Source: Warburgia ugandensis (lineage: Eukaryota; Streptophyta; Magnoliopsida; Canellales; Canellaceae). From it: a DNA stretch of 64,000 bases. The position numbers and the translations under genes were made by a program. Within the stretch, counting starts at the first letter, position 1; every line of letters begins with the position of its first letter. The notes beneath the pieces were generated by a model. That model was not told the DNA's origin and did not search any database. It saw only the letters and a list, made by a program, of their open reading frames with translations. The stretch covers positions 18,058,990-18,122,989 of the forward strand of contig CP141139.1 of the NCBI GenBank assembly GCA_035236585.1. Reading direction: 5' to 3'. Positions 60,720-64,000 of the stretch are shown piece after piece.

Positions 60720-61974
60720 AATAGTCCTTTTCATTGTTCCTGTCACCGAAAAATGGTGATAGGAACAGGAAGAGTGACTTTGGAAAGAACTGCGAAGGGA
60801 AAAAGGAAAGGTAAAGAATGAATGAAGAGGAAAATAAGAAGGGAAAGAGAAGGAATTTGGAAGTTTACCTGCATTCATCTTCAATTTTTCCATTGTGTTT
60901 TTCTATTACAATTCCTTGCTAGAAAAGGATGGAGGGAAGGGAAATGAGAGCTAAGAAAAGATGAAAATGGTATGGGAAAACTCGAGTGGAAGAGAGAATG
61001 GCTAGAGAAGAGTTGGTCTCTAGGAAAAAAATGAAGAGCAAAGAAAGGGCTATTCGGTCTTTGAGAATCATGGTAAAGTTGCCTAAGATGGTAAATCATG
61101 AGGGTCTAGTTGCCTTATATATGATATTCATAGTGGGTCATCTAAGATGGTAATCCTTGAGGGTGATGACTATTTGTTTAGTATGATGATGTATACTTGA
61201 TTTTCGTATTATACTATTATTTCTATGACCTTACAGTTTGAATTGCGAAATAAGCTATATTCATAGTTATATGTCAATGTGTATACCTGATGATGCATGT
61301 TATAGATTTATTGATTATCAATTGAATGTTCTCTTATTGAACCTGGATGTGTAGTTGAGCAAAGCTCAACATGAATAGTAGGATATGTATTTGTTTAGTT
61401 CTTTTTCCTTATTGGGCTATGCAGCTCATATTATTATTTTTGGGGTATTAGTCAAGTTGACAAAAGGAAGGAACTTGTTGAGCATGAGCGAAGCATGACT
61501 AGTTGATATGATTATGTTCTATAATGTACTTGTATAAATATGGTGAACATGAGATATATCTTCATGAGTTGGTAAACAACTTATGTATTTGACTTTATCA
61601 TTCTGTGTAATTAAGTTAATGTCATATGCATAATAATTCAATTAGAACCCCAAGTTAGTGAACATGAGTTCAATAAATTTATGTAGTCAATTATGAGGAG
61701 ACTAAGTCTCCTCTATGCTTTTAGTACTTGTGAAATTGTGAAATTCAATGTATGCATTAAATGTGAAAGTCCGAAAAACAAAGGTGATTGACAAAACTTT
61801 GGTAGAATTAAATTTATACAACTTTACCATCTAAATTAGGCCCAACACAAGACTAGAGCATCTCGCTCTATTATCATTTTAGATGTGATATAAAAAAGGG
61901 CCACGTAGGCCTTACGTCAACCAGTTGCTCAAGTTATTGAAATAAACCACAGACTTAGGGTGCAGGGTCACCAT
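60720..61974 (+). repeat. Gypsy LTR fragment nested in the copia element
   Basis: 61075-61170 holds two AAGATGGTAA units spaced 59 bp, matching the last two units of the minisatellite at 28656-28740. Further matches are CTTATTGGGCTATGCAGCTC (61409-61428) to about 29140-29160 and GGGCCACGTAGGCCTTACG (61898 onward) to 29587-29610. The right end lies near 61974. The left part does not match, and the left border is uncertain. Confidence 0.7.
60735..60767. other. Short perfect-looking hairpin
   Basis: TGTTCCTGTCACC and GGTGATAGGAACA are inverted arms (12 of 13 pairs) around a 7-base loop. It sits at the left side of the LTR fragment. Role unknown. Confidence 0.6.
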
Positions 61975-63200
61975 AGCTTCGTAGAAGACATTCTCTATAT
62001 TTAGTTGCCAAAGCATCCACCTTTACATTAGAAAGCCTTGTGGAGTTCTCAAATAGTAGGGGATGTGCCTAACTATATTAACCTTCACAAATAATATCAT
62101 TTCGAAAGCCAAAGCTTGAAAGTTTATCTACTAATCTTTTAGCAAAGATCTCCTTATTTATCATATCCACCACGGACTACTTGAGCATGTTATGGCATTG
62201 CATTGTCATCTCGACTAATCCTCCCAATGTAAGCCTCGCTTGCTTGATAATAGAATACGTGATTCAATGGTTTTTCCTCTTAAGATAACATCAGCATTTA
62301 AGGTCCTTATCTTCTCCAAAATGCTTACATCATGTGGGCCAAATAGGACATAATTTCTAAAGTTACAAAATTTTGAAATAGAGATGAAGTTTTTTGTCAT
62401 ATTGAACATGTGATGGATGCTCTTTTAGGTGATTGCTTTCTCCTCTAATTCTCTAGTCTTCACTTTGATGCATCTGTCATCTCCATCGTATGTATGAAGT
62501 TGTTAGCGATCATGATTGCTTCATTCCCATCATACTTAAATAACTTTGAGAATAGGTTGCCATCTCTAGTTAAGTGGTGCAAAGAACCGGAGCCACTAAT
62601 ACAATCCTTCTTGTAGTCCATGGTTACCAAAGCAATCCCTTCTTGCCTTTCCATTTGTGGCTCAACTTGATTGATCTTTAGAAGCAACAACCATGGAGAC
62701 AAGACAAATGTCCCAATTCTTAACACACCCATTGTTTCCTTCATCACTTGATGCTCAAGTGTTGCCTTTAATAACTTTTGATCTATGAAACTTTTTGATG
62801 TACTCTGAAGTTTGTCACATGTACATTCTTCATCTTGAGACTTTTCCTTTTTAAAATTCTTCTTCCGTTGTCATTTCTTTTCTTCCAATTTGAATGAAGA
62901 TGTTTCTTTCAATTTTTAGAAAATAGAACTTATCTTTTATGAAAATTGAAACATCTACCATTTGCATTGCTAAGGCTTTATGATTGCATGACAAGTCTCA
63001 AACTTAATAAGTGAGGATTGATTTGTCCATTCTTGAAGAGATATAACAAATAACTGTATTATATATGTTTTTATTCTTGCTTCACTTGTAGGCTCATCTA
63101 GATCTAAACTTGAAATTTTGGCAAAAATATTCATAACTTTCGATAAATATTTAGAGATAGTCATTGTATCTTCAAAAATGGTTGCAAGTTAGTCTCAAGT
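61975..63200 (-). pseudogene. Copia gag, protease and integrase N-terminal remnants
   Basis: On the minus strand: gag near 63165-62970 (MTISKYLSKVMNIFAKISSL, LDEPTSEARIKTYII, WTNQSSLIKFE). Protease is near 62600-62520 (GSGSLHHLTRDGNLFSKLFK), where Gly replaces the catalytic Asp of D-S-G. The linker is at 62409-62215 (YVLFGPHDVSILEKIRTLNA). The integrase start is near 62180-61980 (INKEIFAKRLVDKLSSFGF, AHPLLFENSTRLSN). Stops and frameshifts occur throughout. Family: UBN2-type gag and retropepsin of plant copia elements. Confidence 0.85.
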
Positions 63201-63612
63201 ATTTGAAGCCTTGCTGTATTCTTCTAATGCTCAAGTGTCACTCAAATTTTTTGTGGTGAATCAAGATCTCTATGGAATCAATCAATTCTTTTTTATTTGA
63301 TCTTCTTAAAACGTAGAGAGCATTACCACATTGTACTTCACTTTCTAGCATCAGCATTTTCCATTATATCTAATAGCATCTCGACATCAACTCCAGCAAT
63401 AATCTCTCATATATCTTACCTTTGAAGACAAGCCTCTATGCATAACTTCCAATATTAATAGTTGGAGTTGTCCACATCAAAGTGACTCAAACCACCACTT
63501 ACTTCTATTATTGATGATCAATGAAGGCAACCTTCTTCTCTTTGGGCCTTTGCTCCTCCAAAGAAAGTGAGATGCTCCTTTACAAGCAAAAATCCACGGA
63601 GATAACAAAAGT

Positions 63613-64000
63613 TGTTGATACTATATTGACAGAATCACACTCTCAAAGTGTAATTACACGCACTAGTTACATGTACCAAGATCATAGAAACCCAAAGTCC
63701 TAAAACTAAAAAAAATTAAAGAAAGAAAAAAGGGTAATTAGAAGAAGAACTTGAGAGAAGGAAAAAGTTCACAAAATCAAAATCTTTATATTCACTCACT
63801 AAAAAAAAGCTTTACAACGTACTTTTTACTCTTACTCTTGTGGGGAAGACTCCTTGGCGGTACATAGACCCTTAAAAAACTGTAGACGCCTTCTAGACCA
63901 TTTGGAGTACATTATATTTTTCTAGACTACTAGTTACAAAAATGTAGTCCTACACAAATCTTTTCTAGACATTTCTTCTGTATAGCCTTTTCCCATAGAC
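63613..64000 (-). repeat. 5' LTR of the copia element, partial
   Basis: Begins at TGTTGATACTATATTG and continues to the window end, so its outer border and target duplication are not visible. It matches the left LTR block by block. Confidence 0.7.

Larger units (their letters stand above)
59166..64000 (-). mobile_element. Ty1/copia retrotransposon, runs off the right edge
   Basis: A left LTR (59166-59537) and a right LTR (from about 63613, cut by the window end) enclose minus-strand gag, protease, integrase N-terminal and RT sequence. The two LTRs share blocks such as CTCTTGCTCTTGTGG / CTCTTACTCTTGTGG and TTACATGTACCAAGAT / CTACATGCCCAAGAT. The order gag, protease, integrase, RT is that of Ty1/copia. 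All frames are broken. Part of the integrase/RT is replaced by a gypsy LTR fragment. Confidence 0.88.

Overview
The window is repeat-rich plant nuclear DNA. It contains one intact spliced nuclear gene for a chloroplast-targeted RNA-binding protein, one decayed spliced gene for an ankyrin-repeat protein, and layers of Ty3/gypsy and Ty1/copia LTR retrotransposons, an RTE-type LINE and tRNA-derived SINEs. The plant initiator-Met tRNA primer site, the Au-type SINEs and the RTE LINE all indicate an angiosperm. The SINE and LINE sequence types and the 3 to 4 kb gypsy LTRs would fit a magnoliid or another large-genome non-grass, but I cannot settle the species. No bacterial features, CRISPR arrays, rRNA genes or functional tRNA genes were seen.

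Layout. 1-6361: the 3' end of a Ty3/gypsy element (pol remnant, polypurine tract, LTR), followed directly by a primer-binding site and a second gag start, which breaks off into a fragment of another LTR. 6362-8751: intergenic, with an Au SINE and microsatellites. 8752-13961: ankyrin-repeat pseudogene with four exons and introns still in place. 14557-31115: a complete but dead Ty3/gypsy element on the minus strand with an ATAAG target-site duplication (TSD). It carries a 2.2 kb solo LTR in gag (TSD AAAGC) and a 3.3 kb solo LTR inside its own 5' LTR. 31533-38991: a near full-length RTE LINE on the minus strand with an 18 bp TSD, itself hit by a 4.4 kb solo LTR (TSD GCCAC) and an Au SINE. 39226-40869: intact chloroplast RNP gene (290 aa, four exons). 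40870-50443: intergenic, with SINEs and a probable copia-type solo LTR. 50444-54084: another gypsy solo LTR. 54085-59165: intergenic, with several SINEs. 59166-64000: a Ty1/copia element on the minus strand that runs off the window and has part of its integrase/RT replaced by a gypsy LTR fragment.

How it fits together. Removing the insertions by their TSDs leaves only about 1.2 kb between the ankyrin pseudogene and the RNP gene, now separated by 25.3 kb. The LINE's 5' end lies head to head with the RNP gene, 216 bp (TSD to ATG) from its start codon. Solo LTRs outnumber complete elements, which points to frequent LTR-LTR recombination.

I found no convincing new protein system. The most unusual structures are a minisatellite with strictly alternating spacing inside a solo LTR (28180-28740), an integrase-core deletion flanked by an 8 bp microhomology, and the pol-LTR-PBS-gag tandem arrangement.
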